From contig JAJPHP010000058.1 in the NCBI GenBank assembly GCA_021325255.1, positions 91,481 through 155,480 of the forward strand: a stretch of DNA of 64,000 bases, read 5' to 3'. The DNA is from Nitrososphaerota archaeon. GTDB lineage: Archaea > Thermoproteota > Nitrososphaeria > Nitrososphaerales > CADDZS01. Within the stretch, counting starts at the first letter, position 1. Each line of letters starts with the position of its first letter. Below the pieces are notes generated by a model, which was not told the origin of the DNA, ran no database searches, and saw nothing but the letters and a program-made list of their open reading frames with translations. A program made the position numbers and the translations under genes. Of the stretch, positions 35,793-45,290 are shown in pieces.

Positions 35793-37076
35793 CTATTCTA
35801 ATTCGTGATTAGTGGGCTCTTTGAGTCCAATTAAGAGGAGCAGAGCGATCACGCCTAGTGCAGAGTTTGCGTAGAACGGCAGCTGTGGCTGGATCGAAAA
35901 CAAATATCCGCTCAAGATGAGCGCGGGGACAGTAGGAATGACTGTCGCAGAGTAGAAGACTCCCATGTAGAACCCCCTGTGCCGTGCGTTGGGAAAGAGC
36001 TCTGCCACCCAGGCGTTAATCGCAGGTGCGTCCATTACTCCAAACAGCATCCAGAATGTAATTCCGATCAAAGCCATGCCAAGATAGCCACGTGGCGCGA
36101 ACACGAAGATGTAGACAAAAGTGCTCTCGCCAATCCAGCTAATCAGAACTGTCCGTTTGCGACCTATCTTGTCGGCGAGTTTTCCGAAAATAAATCGGGA
36201 CGCTGCGAGAACTAGCAAGATCGCTGAGAAGAGAATCCCAATGCTCGCTACGTTGAGCCCAAGAGCGCTGTTTGCATAAAGCTGGGTTATCGGAGAGTTT
36301 TGATCCACGAGCAAGTTGTACAGGCTGTAGATCAGTACGAGGCTCAGGAGTGCCTTGTGTCCAACTATTTTTTTGAAGCCCGAGAAGAACTGGGTCGTAA
36401 AAGACGGCGCGTCCTTCGATGACAGCTCGATTGATTCCTGCTGACCTTCTCCAACTCCGAGAGCCTTGATCACTCCTGATCTCCTCAAAGATCGAGGAAG
36501 AGTCTCCCTGATGAATAAGATCCTAGCTATTGCAGCAAGCAGTGTAAGAATACCCCCGATTATGAAAAGTGGAAAGTATCCATTGCGAGAAATCGTGAAA
36601 CCTCCGATTATTGGCGACGCCGCGGAGGCTACACTCTGCAGAGCCTGAAAAGTTCCAAAAGCGGTGCCTCTCTTTTCAAAGCTAGCCGACTCTGCAACAA
36701 GCGTGTAAGTCACTTTGAAGAAAGAACTTCCGAGACCAGCCAGCGCCAGTGCGAGAGCGGAAAGTAAAAAGATGTTTGAGAAAGCAAAGACGAAAACTGA
36801 CGCGGCCGAAATAAGACTGGAGGTCACAATAATGCTCTTTCTTCCGAACTTGTCCGCCAACACGCCTGCGGGAGCGGAGCCGAGCGCGGCGATGGCAGAC
36901 CATATCGCGTAGATCGTTGTTATCAGGAGTGGGCTCGCGCCAAAGACTTCAGTGTAGTAGATTGGGAGGAAGTAAAACCAAAGCGTGTTCCCAAACGTAG
37001 CAATCATCGAAGAAAGGCCCATGACGAGCACGTTTCTCTCGAAGCGGGAACGATCACGGGTACCTGAAGGTTGCAA
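35793..37076 (-). CDS. MFS transporter
   Basis: This 427-residue transporter has 12 helices in two halves, with motif A in both (GVLADKFGRKSIIV and GKLADKIGRKRTVL). Duplicate motif A is usual for MFS sugar, acid and drug carriers. The middle loop (~residues 200-235) is charged. ATG 37076. It lies between the decayed PrpD gene and the divergent FAH-family gene, so an organic-acid substrate is possible but unproved. Confidence 0.88.
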   Translation of the reverse strand: MQPSGTRDRSRFERNVLVMGLSSMIATFGNTLWFYFLPIYYTEVFGASPLLITTIYAIWSAIAALGSAPAGVLADKFGRKSIIVTSSLISAASVFVFAFSNIFLLSALALALAGLGSSFFKVTYTLVAESASFEKRGTAFGTFQALQSVASAASPIIGGFTISRNGYFPLFIIGGILTLLAAIARILFIRETLPRSLRRSGVIKALGVGEGQQESIELSSKDAPSFTTQFFSGFKKIVGHKALLSLVLIYSLYNLLVDQNSPITQLYANSALGLNVASIGILFSAILLVLAASRFIFGKLADKIGRKRTVLISWIGESTFVYIFVFAPRGYLGMALIGITFWMLFGVMDAPAINAWVAELFPNARHRGFYMGVFYSATVIPTVPALILSGYLFSIQPQLPFYANSALGVIALLLLIGLKEPTNHELE

Positions 37077-37392
37077 GATGAAGTTAAGCTTCGGGGCAGC
37101 TCCCTACCGCTGAGAATATATCAGTGTGGCGTATGTTTGGTTGGAGTATACGAAGAGACTGTTCTGAAGTAACCTCTCCGTGTAGGGAGAGAGAACGTGT
37201 CTTCCTCCAATCTTCCCTTCTTGTTGCTAAAACTTTCTGAGTGACGAGTGATGTTTTGCGACGCTTGCCCTCCCTGCTCTATCCTTCCTCCTTCTTTTTT
37301 TCTGCCACGCTCCGGCAACGCTTAATTAATTTAGAGGGGAGCAAGAAACGAACATACGCGAGAAGTAAGAGAGGGAGAGGCTGATTCTCAAG
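37077..37392. other. Divergent intergenic region, MFS and FAH-family genes
   Basis: About 315 bases holding both promoters. CTTAATTAATTTAG (37321-37334) is a plausible TATA region for the plus-strand gene. A 6-base stem CTCTCC/GGAGAG (37174-37191) is present. Nothing else noted. Confidence 0.35.
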
Positions 37393-38382
37393 ATGAAACT
37401 AGTTACATTCGACGAACCATACTACCGAAGAGAACGACTGGGAATTTGGTTCCCCGAGCAGGATGTTGTAGTGGATGCCAACTTGGCCTACGCAAGGATG
37501 TTGAAGGATCAAGGAGAGGACTATCCCCAGCGATATGCAGATGCGGTTGTCCCGCCGAATCTACTGTATGTACTCCAAGGAGGGAAGAGGTCGATGAATG
37601 CTACAAGGGAGAGTGCAAAGTTTGCCGAAGAGTACGGCATCACGAAGGTTCGCGGCCCGGTGGGTGAGGAGGCAGTGTTCAACTATTCCAAGTTGAAGAT
37701 TAGGGCGCCGATTCTCCACCCCGGAAAGATAATTCACACTGCTGGAAATTTCAGAGAACATGCAAAGGAGGGATCTGACTCCGGCTGGGAGTTTCCAATG
37801 CCGCACTGGATTTCATTCCTCAAGAGCCCAACAGCCATTGTTGGGCACGAAGACCAGGTCATCCATCCAAAGTATACCAAGATGCTCGACCACGAGATAG
37901 AGCTTGCGATAGTCATCGGGAAGAAATCAAAGCACCTGACGAAGGAAACCGCCTGGGATGCCATAGGAGGATTCACAATCTTCAACGACATTACTGCGAG
38001 GGACATACAGAAAGAAGAGATGAAGTCGGGTCTTCTGAACTTTGGAAAAAACATGGATACATTTGCTCTCTTTGGCCCTTGTTTTGTTCCAAAGGAAGAC
38101 ATCGGCGACGTGCACAAGTTGAAGATAGAATGCAGGGTCAACGGAGATCCAAGGCAAGTAAGCAACACCGATCATCTGTCTGTAACCGTCCCTGAGATCG
38201 TCGAGCACTATTCCTGGGTCACTCTCGAGCCTGGAGACATCATCACTACCGGAACAGTATCAGGAGTCGCCGCATTCAGGAAGGAGCCCGAGAAGTACTT
38301 CCTCAAGCCGGGCGATGTGCTCGAGTCCGAAATTGAGAACATAGGGACGCTTAGGAATTACATAGTCGAAGAGAAATTGTAG
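37393..38382 (+). CDS. Fumarylacetoacetate hydrolase (FAH) family protein
   Basis: The 329-residue protein has an N-terminal ~100-residue domain and a C-terminal FAH domain: GKIIHTAGNFREHAKEG, DHEIELAIVIGKKSKHLT (metal-ligand Glu residues), WDAIGGFTIFNDITARDIQ, NFGKNMDTFALFGPCFV and ITTGTVSGVA. The family cleaves or hydrates 2-keto acids with Mg2+ (fumarylpyruvate hydrolase, 2-oxopent-4-enoate hydratase, dehydrated sugar acids). The exact substrate cannot be told. GAGAGG lies upstream of ATG 37393. Confidence 0.9.
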   Translation: MKLVTFDEPYYRRERLGIWFPEQDVVVDANLAYARMLKDQGEDYPQRYADAVVPPNLLYVLQGGKRSMNATRESAKFAEEYGITKVRGPVGEEAVFNYSKLKIRAPILHPGKIIHTAGNFREHAKEGSDSGWEFPMPHWISFLKSPTAIVGHEDQVIHPKYTKMLDHEIELAIVIGKKSKHLTKETAWDAIGGFTIFNDITARDIQKEEMKSGLLNFGKNMDTFALFGPCFVPKEDIGDVHKLKIECRVNGDPRQVSNTDHLSVTVPEIVEHYSWVTLEPGDIITTGTVSGVAAFRKEPEKYFLKPGDVLESEIENIGTLRNYIVEEKL

Positions 38383-38827
38383 CGCAAAGAGAACATCGCT
38401 GCAACAAGATGTCGGCGCCCCTTCACTGAGTTATGTGGGTGGACGGGTGATTTTTCTACTGTCACCGTAGCAAACCACTAAGAATTTGACATTTTCATTG
38501 ATGAAAGCTACAAGAATTGTGCCACTTCAACGTAGTTGAAGATGCGATGGAAAAAATGCGCCTGTGTGAAAAGGATACTCGGTTTTTACTACTTAAACTC
38601 ATTACATATGTCTTGGTTCCGATAACAAACCACGAGAACGGACATCGTCCAAGGTAAGGGGACTGTAATGAGTTCGCGGCGTTTGCTTCTCTTATCCTCA
38701 GCCCCGTTGTAAATTCGGTCGCAAAGATAACCAAAGTGCCCCGATGTACACGTAATCTCACTATCTTGACGCCTCGCGCCCTTGCGAAGGGAGTATTCTT
38801 GAAACTTAATTACCACGCAAAGGCAGC
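38383..38827. other. 445-base intergenic region
   Basis: Two overlapping minus-strand ORFs (38495-38816) have random composition and are not called. The promoter of the GH15 gene should be at the right end. No RNA gene or repeat seen. Confidence 0.35.
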
Positions 38828-40828
38828 GTGAATTCTCATAATAGAAACGCGCAGAGCGTGATCATTTTTACCTTGATTGGTTCACAGACAACCAGCGATT
38901 CGTCTCAGCCTCGATTTGAGGCGAAACTTAACTCGCCTGCCTCACGAGAGATTACTAGATCCGGGAAGTCGGCAAGATGGCGGAGAATCATCAGGGAAGA
39001 CGCCCTAAAGAAGTACAAACAGATCTCGGATTATGGCCTGATTGGAGATCTGAAGACCTGCGCACTGGTCGGCATTGACGGATCCATAGACTGGTTCTGC
39101 ATCCCTCGCTTTGATTCACCGAGCGTGTTTGGCTCGCTGCTCGACGTTAAGAAAGGCGGGAGGTTCTTGGTCATGCCCACCGACGAAGAGTTTGACTCCT
39201 ATCAGCACTACGATGGCCCAACAAACATCCTGGTCACCGAGTTTCGCACTAAAGCTGGTGGGTTGGCGGGTCTGACGGACTTTATGCCGTGCTTCAAGGT
39301 CGCCAATACGATGGTCTCATCGGGAGAGATCCACAGGAGGCTCGGATGTCTTGAGGGAGAGTTGGAGATGGAGATCTTCATCAAGCCCAGATTCAACTAT
39401 GGCGGGGTTATTCCCAAGGTAGAGTACCTCGATCACAGAGGCTACACCTTCTACGCGCAGTCCCGAGAGATTAGGCAAGAGCTCGCGTTGCTCACGCCGT
39501 TAAAATTAGAGGAAGTGGACGAGGCTACGCTCTCGCTCGCAGTGAAGATGAAAAAAGGGGATCAGCTAGACCTCGTCGTAAGATACGGCGGCGCGAAGCT
39601 TCATCACAGGGAGAACGCATACACCGAAATCAAGCTAAGGGAGACGCGTACCTTCTGGACTGACTGGATAGAAAAGTGCACCTATGAAGGAAAGTGGAAG
39701 AACGAAGTATTGCGATCTGCTCTTTCGCTGAGACTGCTTGTTTATTCTGGGACAGGAGCTATAATCGCGGCTCCGACCACATCGCTTCCGGAAGAGATCG
39801 GCGGTGTGAGGAACTGGGATTACAGGTATTCCTGGATTCGCGATTCGACTTTCGTTCTGTGGGCTCTTCACTCTTTAGGGCACAACGAAGAGGCACAGAA
39901 GTACATGAACTGGCTCTTGAGCATATTCTACCTGACCGGCGGAAATCTTCAGGTAATGCTTGGAGTCTCTGGCGAGCGTGACCTCTCGGAAATCTCACTG
40001 GGGCACCTCGAAGGATACAAGGACTCGGCCCCCGTGCGGGTTGGCAACGGAGCCTGGGACCAGTTCCAACTGGACGTCTACGGGATACTACTTGACGCGA
40101 TGTACTTCACGCATAAACACGGCGGCGGTCTAGGGAGGAAGGTATACGAGCACCTCGTGAAGGAAATCATGGATGCACTCAAGGAGGACTGGAAGAAGCC
40201 CGACTGTGGGATATGGGAGGTCCGCGGTGAAAGGAAGCACTTTGTTTACTCAAAGATGTGGTGCTGGGTCGCAGCTGACCGCGCCGTAAAGATAGCAAGG
40301 GCTCACGGCCAGACCGAGGACGCAAGGGAGTTCGCAAAACTTCGGGACGAGATAAAGGCTGAGATATTCAAGAACGGATGGAGTGATTCCTTAAATTCAT
40401 TCGTCAGGTCCTACGGCTCGGAGGAACTGGATTCTGCGAACTTGCTCATGCCGCAAGTACGTTTCATAAACCCCAAAGACCCTAGAATGATCGCGACTAT
40501 TGACAGGACGATGGAGAAGTTGCTTGAGCATGGGAAGTATCTCTACAGGTACCTGACTGAGGACGGCCTTCCCGGAAGAGAGGGAGCGTTCCTGATCTGT
40601 AGTTTCTGGCTCGTGAACTGCCTCACGATGGCTGGCAGACTAGAAGAAGCCGAGAAACTAATGGATGAGCTTGTCAGGAACTCAAACCACCTAGGGTTGT
40701 TCTCAGAGGAAATCGACCCCAGGGACAGTACAATGCTCGGGAACTTTCCTCAAGCGTTCACGCACATGGGATTCGTAACGGCGGCAACAGCGCTTGGCAG
40801 AGCGCTGCGGGATAAAGGCAAAGGATGA
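38828..40828 (+). CDS. GH15 glucoamylase/trehalase-type glycoside hydrolase
   Basis: After ~60 poorly conserved N-terminal residues the protein follows the bacterial/archaeal GH15 pattern: YKQISDYGLIGDLKTCALVG, DGSIDWFCIPRFDSPSVFG (N-terminal beta-sandwich), then the (alpha/alpha)6 barrel with GGVRNWDYRYSWIRDSTF, the catalytic acid Glu in CGIWEVRGE, KMWCWVAADRAVKIA and the base Glu in LGLFSEEIDP, then GNFPQAFTHMGF. It hydrolyses alpha-glucosidic bonds (glucan ends or trehalose). No signal peptide, so probably cytosolic. The GTG 38828 start is uncertain. Confidence 0.9.
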   Translation: MNSHNRNAQSVIIFTLIGSQTTSDSSQPRFEAKLNSPASREITRSGKSARWRRIIREDALKKYKQISDYGLIGDLKTCALVGIDGSIDWFCIPRFDSPSVFGSLLDVKKGGRFLVMPTDEEFDSYQHYDGPTNILVTEFRTKAGGLAGLTDFMPCFKVANTMVSSGEIHRRLGCLEGELEMEIFIKPRFNYGGVIPKVEYLDHRGYTFYAQSREIRQELALLTPLKLEEVDEATLSLAVKMKKGDQLDLVVRYGGAKLHHRENAYTEIKLRETRTFWTDWIEKCTYEGKWKNEVLRSALSLRLLVYSGTGAIIAAPTTSLPEEIGGVRNWDYRYSWIRDSTFVLWALHSLGHNEEAQKYMNWLLSIFYLTGGNLQVMLGVSGERDLSEISLGHLEGYKDSAPVRVGNGAWDQFQLDVYGILLDAMYFTHKHGGGLGRKVYEHLVKEIMDALKEDWKKPDCGIWEVRGERKHFVYSKMWCWVAADRAVKIARAHGQTEDAREFAKLRDEIKAEIFKNGWSDSLNSFVRSYGSEELDSANLLMPQVRFINPKDPRMIATIDRTMEKLLEHGKYLYRYLTEDGLPGREGAFLICSFWLVNCLTMAGRLEEAEKLMDELVRNSNHLGLFSEEIDPRDSTMLGNFPQAFTHMGFVTAATALGRALRDKGKG

Positions 40829-40917
40829 AGAAAACGAGGAGTCGGAAGGCTCACTGGGTCAAGGCTCGATCGTGAACTAAGGGTATCCCGCGTTGGTTTG
40901 CTTTGCTTTCCGAAAAG

Positions 40918-41913
40918 CTAAGATTTGTAGCTCAGAACCTGCCCGATCCCGGCGAGTATCCTCTCCACGCTCGGGATGTAGTAATCTTCGCTCTTGGCAA
41001 GCGGCATCGGTACGTCGAAACCGCTTACGCGAAGTATCGGGGCCTTTAGAAATTCGACTGCTTCCTCGGAAATTAGGGCGGATATCTCGGCGCCGAGCCC
41101 AATCGTCTTCGCGGCCTCGTGTGCTATCAGTACTCTTCCAGTCTTCTTCACCGATGAAAGTATCGTCTCCTCGTCGAGAGGAGAGAGAGTGCGCAAGTCT
41201 ATCAATTCGATGCTGCTTTTTCCGCTATCGCTTTCCGTAAACTTGGAAACTGCGTTCAGAGCGGTCCGCACGGTTGCCCCATACGTAATGAGGGTAAGGT
41301 CCTCACCTTCCTGGATTATCCTTGCCTTGCCGAGCTCAATTTCGTAGTTGTCTTCGGGGACCTCCTCTTTGAATGCCCTGTAGATCCTTTTCGGCTCCAT
41401 GAATACGATGGGGTCTTCCTCCTTTGGAGAAAGGCAGCTAAGGAGCAGACCTTTTGCATCATAGGGACCGGACGGCATCACTGTCTTGAGTCCGGGCACG
41501 TGCGCGTAATAGGTCTCAGGGTTCTCCGAGTGGTGCTCGAGCGCCTTTATCCCGCCGCCAACGGGAAACCTGAGGACGAGTGGACAGTGCAGCCTACCAT
41601 GCGTGCGTAGCCTCAAGCGCGCCGCGTGGTTGATCAATTGGTCCAGGCTCACGTACGAGAAACCGTCAAACTGGATTTCGGGGACGGGCCGAAGGCCAAG
41701 CGCCGCCATCCCAATGGAAACCCCGACTATGCCTTGTTCGGCAAGCGGTGTGTCGATTACCCGATCCTCTCCGAATTTTTCCTGAAGCCCTGCCGTAACC
41801 CTGAATACTCCGCCTCCCCTGCCGATGTCCTCCCCCAGAAGGATGACGCGGGCATCCTTCTCCATAGCAATGCCGAGCGCGCTGTTTATTGACTGAACCA
41901 TGTTCATCTGCAT
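40918..41913 (-). CDS. 2-oxoacid dehydrogenase E1 component, beta subunit (copy 1)
   Basis: This 331-residue transketolase-like subunit has VILLGEDIGRGGGVFRVTAGL, VIDTPLAEQGIVGVSIGMA, PVPEIQFDGFSYVSLDQ, LVLRFPVGGGIKALEHHSENPE and VFMEPKRIYRAF. With the alpha subunit it decarboxylates pyruvate or a branched-chain 2-oxoacid using thiamine diphosphate. It starts 68 bases after the alpha gene ends. No lipoyl E2 or E3 gene lies in the window. Confidence 0.92.
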   Translation of the reverse strand: MQMNMVQSINSALGIAMEKDARVILLGEDIGRGGGVFRVTAGLQEKFGEDRVIDTPLAEQGIVGVSIGMAALGLRPVPEIQFDGFSYVSLDQLINHAARLRLRTHGRLHCPLVLRFPVGGGIKALEHHSENPETYYAHVPGLKTVMPSGPYDAKGLLLSCLSPKEEDPIVFMEPKRIYRAFKEEVPEDNYEIELGKARIIQEGEDLTLITYGATVRTALNAVSKFTESDSGKSSIELIDLRTLSPLDEETILSSVKKTGRVLIAHEAAKTIGLGAEISALISEEAVEFLKAPILRVSGFDVPMPLAKSEDYYIPSVERILAGIGQVLSYKS

Positions 41914-41981
41914 CTTTCTTTTTGCTCCACCCCTTCCACTACGAGGAAATTATCTTCCGAGGGTTCAGGCCGCTTATACTT

Positions 41982-43127
41982 TCAAATCTGCTCAACGCTC
42001 TTCGCCTCTGATCTTGCAGATGATCGCTTAGTTTGTGCCTCCTGCGAGGTTGAGTTCTCTAGAAAACGTGAGAGATACTTTTCCTGACCCTTTAGCTTCG
42101 AAGGCATCTCACCGTACGTATAACGAAACATTTCGTTTGGAGAGGGCCTGGGGAAGGATTCGAACATTCTTACGGCTTCGTCGATCTTCAGCTTGACCCT
42201 GCTGTCGATTTCCTTCTCCATGTCCTCGGACCAGAGACCCCTCCTCTCGAGGTAACGCCTGAAACGCTCGATGGGATCTCTGTGCTTCCACTTTTCGATC
42301 TCCTCCTCGGACCTGTAGGGTTCGTCGCCAGTTGCTGTAGTATGGTGCCCTAACCTGTAAGTGATGCATTCAACGAGGGAAGCGCCTTCCCCTCGCCGTG
42401 CCCTGTCGGCGGCCTTGCAGATCACGGTGTAAACGGCAAGAAGATCATTACCGTCCACCTGGATTCCACCTATCCCGAAGGCGAGCCCTTTTTGCGCTAG
42501 TGTGCTCGAGGCTGTTTGAAATCCACGCGGAAGAGTGATAGCGTATTGATTGTTTTGAATTAGACAAACGACGGGTACGTTGAACACGCCAGCGAGGTTC
42601 ATACCCTCGTAAAAGTCCGCCTTTGACGTTCCGCCATCTCCGATTGTCACTAGAGCAATTGACCCTGGGTTTCTGTGTTTCAGCACCCACGCCCCGCCGA
42701 CGGCATGAGGAATCTGAGAGGCCACAGGTATTGCAATTGGGAACACGTGGACTCCAGGGGGAAAGTTCTGCCCTTCTTCGTCTCCAGACCAGTAACGGAA
42801 GATGGATTCCGGGGCCACGCCTCGAGCAATGATTGCTCCGCTGTCCCGGTAAGTGGGAAAGAACCAGTCCTTCTCCTCAAGAGACATCATTGCCCCAACT
42901 TGGATTGCTTCCTGGCCTTTGAATTCAGAATACGTCCCCATCCTCCCCTGCCTCTGGAGGGCAAGGGCCTTGTTGTCGAATGCTCGTAGGAATTTCATCA
43001 TTTCGTACTTTTCCTGCAAGACTCTGTCTGAAAGTTTAGGCACTATGGCGCCCGGGACTACATTTCCTTGCTCGTCCAGAATCTGGACGTAATCTACTTC
43101 GAATTTTTCAACAACCTTGGGCGGCAT
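41982..43127 (-). CDS. 2-oxoacid dehydrogenase E1 component, alpha subunit (copy 1, pyruvate-like)
   Basis: ATG 43127 (MPPKVVEKFEVDYVQ) is preferred; GAGGGAGAG lies just upstream. Motifs: LQRQGRMGTYSEFKGQEAIQ, WFFPTYRDSGA, and the thiamine diphosphate motif GDGGTSKADFYEGMN...NNQYAITLP. TASSTLAQKG and ECITYRLGHHTTATGDEPYR complete the family pattern. Sequence features (RMGTY, GQEA, NNQYAI) are closer to PdhA than to branched-chain enzymes. The C-terminal ~25 residues are Ser/Thr/Lys-rich. Divergent from phosphoglycerate mutase, which supplies the pathway leading to its probable substrate. Confidence 0.92.
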   Translation of the reverse strand: MPPKVVEKFEVDYVQILDEQGNVVPGAIVPKLSDRVLQEKYEMMKFLRAFDNKALALQRQGRMGTYSEFKGQEAIQVGAMMSLEEKDWFFPTYRDSGAIIARGVAPESIFRYWSGDEEGQNFPPGVHVFPIAIPVASQIPHAVGGAWVLKHRNPGSIALVTIGDGGTSKADFYEGMNLAGVFNVPVVCLIQNNQYAITLPRGFQTASSTLAQKGLAFGIGGIQVDGNDLLAVYTVICKAADRARRGEGASLVECITYRLGHHTTATGDEPYRSEEEIEKWKHRDPIERFRRYLERRGLWSEDMEKEIDSRVKLKIDEAVRMFESFPRPSPNEMFRYTYGEMPSKLKGQEKYLSRFLENSTSQEAQTKRSSARSEAKSVEQI

Positions 43128-43154
43128 AATCTGCTCTCCCTCACTATATTCCAA

Positions 43155-43475
43155 TTAATTTCGATATTCCCGCTTTGCTCAGGAAGAAGTTTCATCGCAT
43201 GGGAAAACATCGCCGGCAACTTGTTTACATGTACGTCCAAGTTTACCTCTATTTTTTCTGTAGGAGAATAGAAAGGACAAGCCGGATTTGTCGAGTTCGT
43301 TACGAATGGTATCGCCTTTGGGATCTACTATCTACTAGATGTGGCGATGACCATCCTCGAACAAGAATGTTCGAGCACCCCATTAACGTACTCATTGCGA
43401 ATGTAAATATGTAGTCGCTCAGGAGAAGAGAAACCTAGATTTTGCTGAAAGGATTCTGGAAAGTGCGTTCCTCTG
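43155..43475. other. Divergent intergenic region, E1 alpha and phosphoglycerate mutase
   Basis: About 320 bases with no ORF of substance. It contains a perfect 20-base dyad (43356-43375), listed separately, and must contain both promoters. Confidence 0.4.
43356..43375. promoter_or_regulatory. Perfect inverted repeat between E1 and phosphoglycerate mutase genes
   Basis: Arms CTCGAACA and TGTTCGAG pair exactly around a 4-base spacer AGAA. No T-tract follows, and it lies about 100 bases before the mutase start in a divergent promoter region, so an operator is more likely than a terminator. Confidence 0.45.
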
Positions 43476-45083
43476 TTGAGTCACAATAACAAAAGAAAGT
43501 CAAAAAGAAAGAAGATCGGCGATTCGGTAGTACTCGTAGTCCTGGATGGCTGGGGGGTGGCAGAGGAAGGAGAGTACAACGCAATTAGCCTCGCAAAAAC
43601 TCCGAACTTTGACCAGATCAAAAGAGACTACGGTTCGATCGAAATATCTGCTTCGGGCAAGTCCGTTGGCCTCACGGAGGGGCAGATGGGCAACTCGGAG
43701 GTCGGTCACCTGACAATCGGATCCGGGCGCATAATATTTCAAGACTTGATGAGAGTGAGCGAGGAGATTTCCTCGGGAAGGCTTGCAAGGAACAGTATTC
43801 TCCAAAGTGCCCTAATGTCGGTCAAGCGCAGGGAGTCGGCCCTGCATCTGATGGGCCTTGTCTCCGATGGAGGAGTGCACAGTCACATCGAGCACCTCTT
43901 CGCTCTGCTCAAGATTGCTAAATCTGCGGGGCTCAGTAGGATGTACGTACATGTTTTCCTCGACGGGAGAGACACACCACCAAAGAGCGGGATCGACCAC
44001 ATTTCAGCGCTCCAGCGTGAACTAGAGTCGCTTGGCGTTGGAGCCATTGCCACTGTCTCTGGAAGATATTACGCGATGGATCGCGACGCGAGGTGGGATA
44101 GGACGAAACTTGCGTACGATGCGATCGTTTACGGCGAAGGACCGCGCTTTGATGATGCAATTTCCTCAATAAAGAAATCGTATGAAGACGGTGTCACGGA
44201 TGAGTTTGTCTTACCAAAGGTGATTGGAAACTATGCCGGCATAAAGAACGGAGATGCGATCATTTTCTTCAATTTCAGGCCGGACAGGGCAAGGCAGTTG
44301 ACCCGAGCGCTTTCCCAGTCCAAGGCAGAGTTCAAGAACCTCTTTGATCGGCGAGAGGAAAAGCGGCCCAAAAGTACTGCCCTAATTACGATGACGGTTT
44401 ACGATGCAAAGTTCAAGAATGCGAAACCTCTCCTCGGCCGGGAGCGCGTGGCCTCGACGCTTAGCAATGTCCTCGAGAAGGAGTCGATACCTCAGCTGCG
44501 CATCGCCGAGACTGAGAAGTACGCGCACGTGACGTACTTCTTCAACGGACTCGTCGAGAAGCCCAGAAAATTCGAGGACAGAATTCTCATTCCTTCACTC
44601 AAAGTGGACACATACGACAAGAGCCCTGAGATGAGCGCTCGGGAGATAGCACGGAATGCCGTGAAAGCAATCGATGAAGGAAAGTATGGTTTCATCCTGA
44701 TCAATTTTGCAAATGCCGACATGGTGGGTCACTCCGGCAACGTCGAAGCGACAGTAAGGGCGGTGGAGACGGTGGATGATTGCCTTGGGAAGATATACAA
44801 TGCTTGGAAAAGTAGGAAGCATGAAGCGACGTTGATTGTTACTGCCGACCACGGAAATGCCGAGAAGCTATACGATGAAAAGACCGGTCAGCTCCACACA
44901 GCGCACACTTCAAATCCAGTCCCATTTGTGATCGTTTCAGAAAAATGGAAGGTCAACCAATCATTCAACGGGAGGGGTGGTTTGAGGGATGTCTCGCCCA
45001 CGGTGCTCCAGATAATGAATCTGAAGAAACCTCTAGCGATGACCGGAGAATCGATGGCTGAAAGCCGGGCTCCGAAAGTTTGA
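43476..45083 (+). CDS. gpmI: 2,3-bisphosphoglycerate-independent phosphoglycerate mutase, long bacterial type
   Basis: The 535-residue enzyme interconverts 3- and 2-phosphoglycerate. Motifs: VVLVVLDGWG (Mn ligand Asp24), MGNSEVGH with catalytic Ser74, VHVFLDGRDTPPKSG, ATVSGRYYAMDRDARWDR, IFFNFRPDRARQ, FANADMVGHSGN and VTADHGNAEK. Length and insert domain match the bacterial GpmI form rather than the ~410-residue archaeal ApgM. A Lys-rich N-tail of ~14 residues precedes the domain; TTG 43476 is the start. Confidence 0.94.
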   Translation: MSHNNKRKSKRKKIGDSVVLVVLDGWGVAEEGEYNAISLAKTPNFDQIKRDYGSIEISASGKSVGLTEGQMGNSEVGHLTIGSGRIIFQDLMRVSEEISSGRLARNSILQSALMSVKRRESALHLMGLVSDGGVHSHIEHLFALLKIAKSAGLSRMYVHVFLDGRDTPPKSGIDHISALQRELESLGVGAIATVSGRYYAMDRDARWDRTKLAYDAIVYGEGPRFDDAISSIKKSYEDGVTDEFVLPKVIGNYAGIKNGDAIIFFNFRPDRARQLTRALSQSKAEFKNLFDRREEKRPKSTALITMTVYDAKFKNAKPLLGRERVASTLSNVLEKESIPQLRIAETEKYAHVTYFFNGLVEKPRKFEDRILIPSLKVDTYDKSPEMSAREIARNAVKAIDEGKYGFILINFANADMVGHSGNVEATVRAVETVDDCLGKIYNAWKSRKHEATLIVTADHGNAEKLYDEKTGQLHTAHTSNPVPFVIVSEKWKVNQSFNGRGGLRDVSPTVLQIMNLKKPLAMTGESMAESRAPKV

Positions 45084-45118
45084 CTGAGAAAGAGTAGTAA
45101 AGCTTGCTTTGTCAAGTT

Positions 45119-45191
45119 TTAGCTGAGCTGGCCATAGTCGAACACCTATTCAAGTAGAGGCCGTTAGCTGAGCTTGGCTTCGTTCTGAGCT
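45119..45191 (+). repeat. 11-base direct repeat upstream of the repeat-peptide gene
   Basis: TTAGCTGAGCT occurs exactly at 45119-45129 and 45164-45174, with a partial third copy CTGAGCT at 45185-45191. Spacings are 45 and ~17 bases. They lie between the mutase stop and the promoter of the next small gene; a regulatory role is possible. Confidence 0.35.
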
Positions 45192-45256
45192 GGCAAGTTG
45201 ATCTCTAGGCCAACAGTATAAAAAATCTAGTAAAGTAATATTCACAATAGAGAGGA

Positions 45257-45264
45257 GTTATAAG
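45257..45264 (+). promoter_or_regulatory. TATA-like box of the PLIEPEW peptide gene
   Basis: TTATAAGC is centred about 30 bases before ATG 45291, the spacing for a leaderless archaeal transcript. A second TATA-like element, TATAAAAAAT at 45217-45226, could instead give a short 5' leader containing GAGGAG. Confidence 0.45.
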
Positions 45265-45290
45265 CAACCGAGCCAAAGCCTCCGCTTGCC

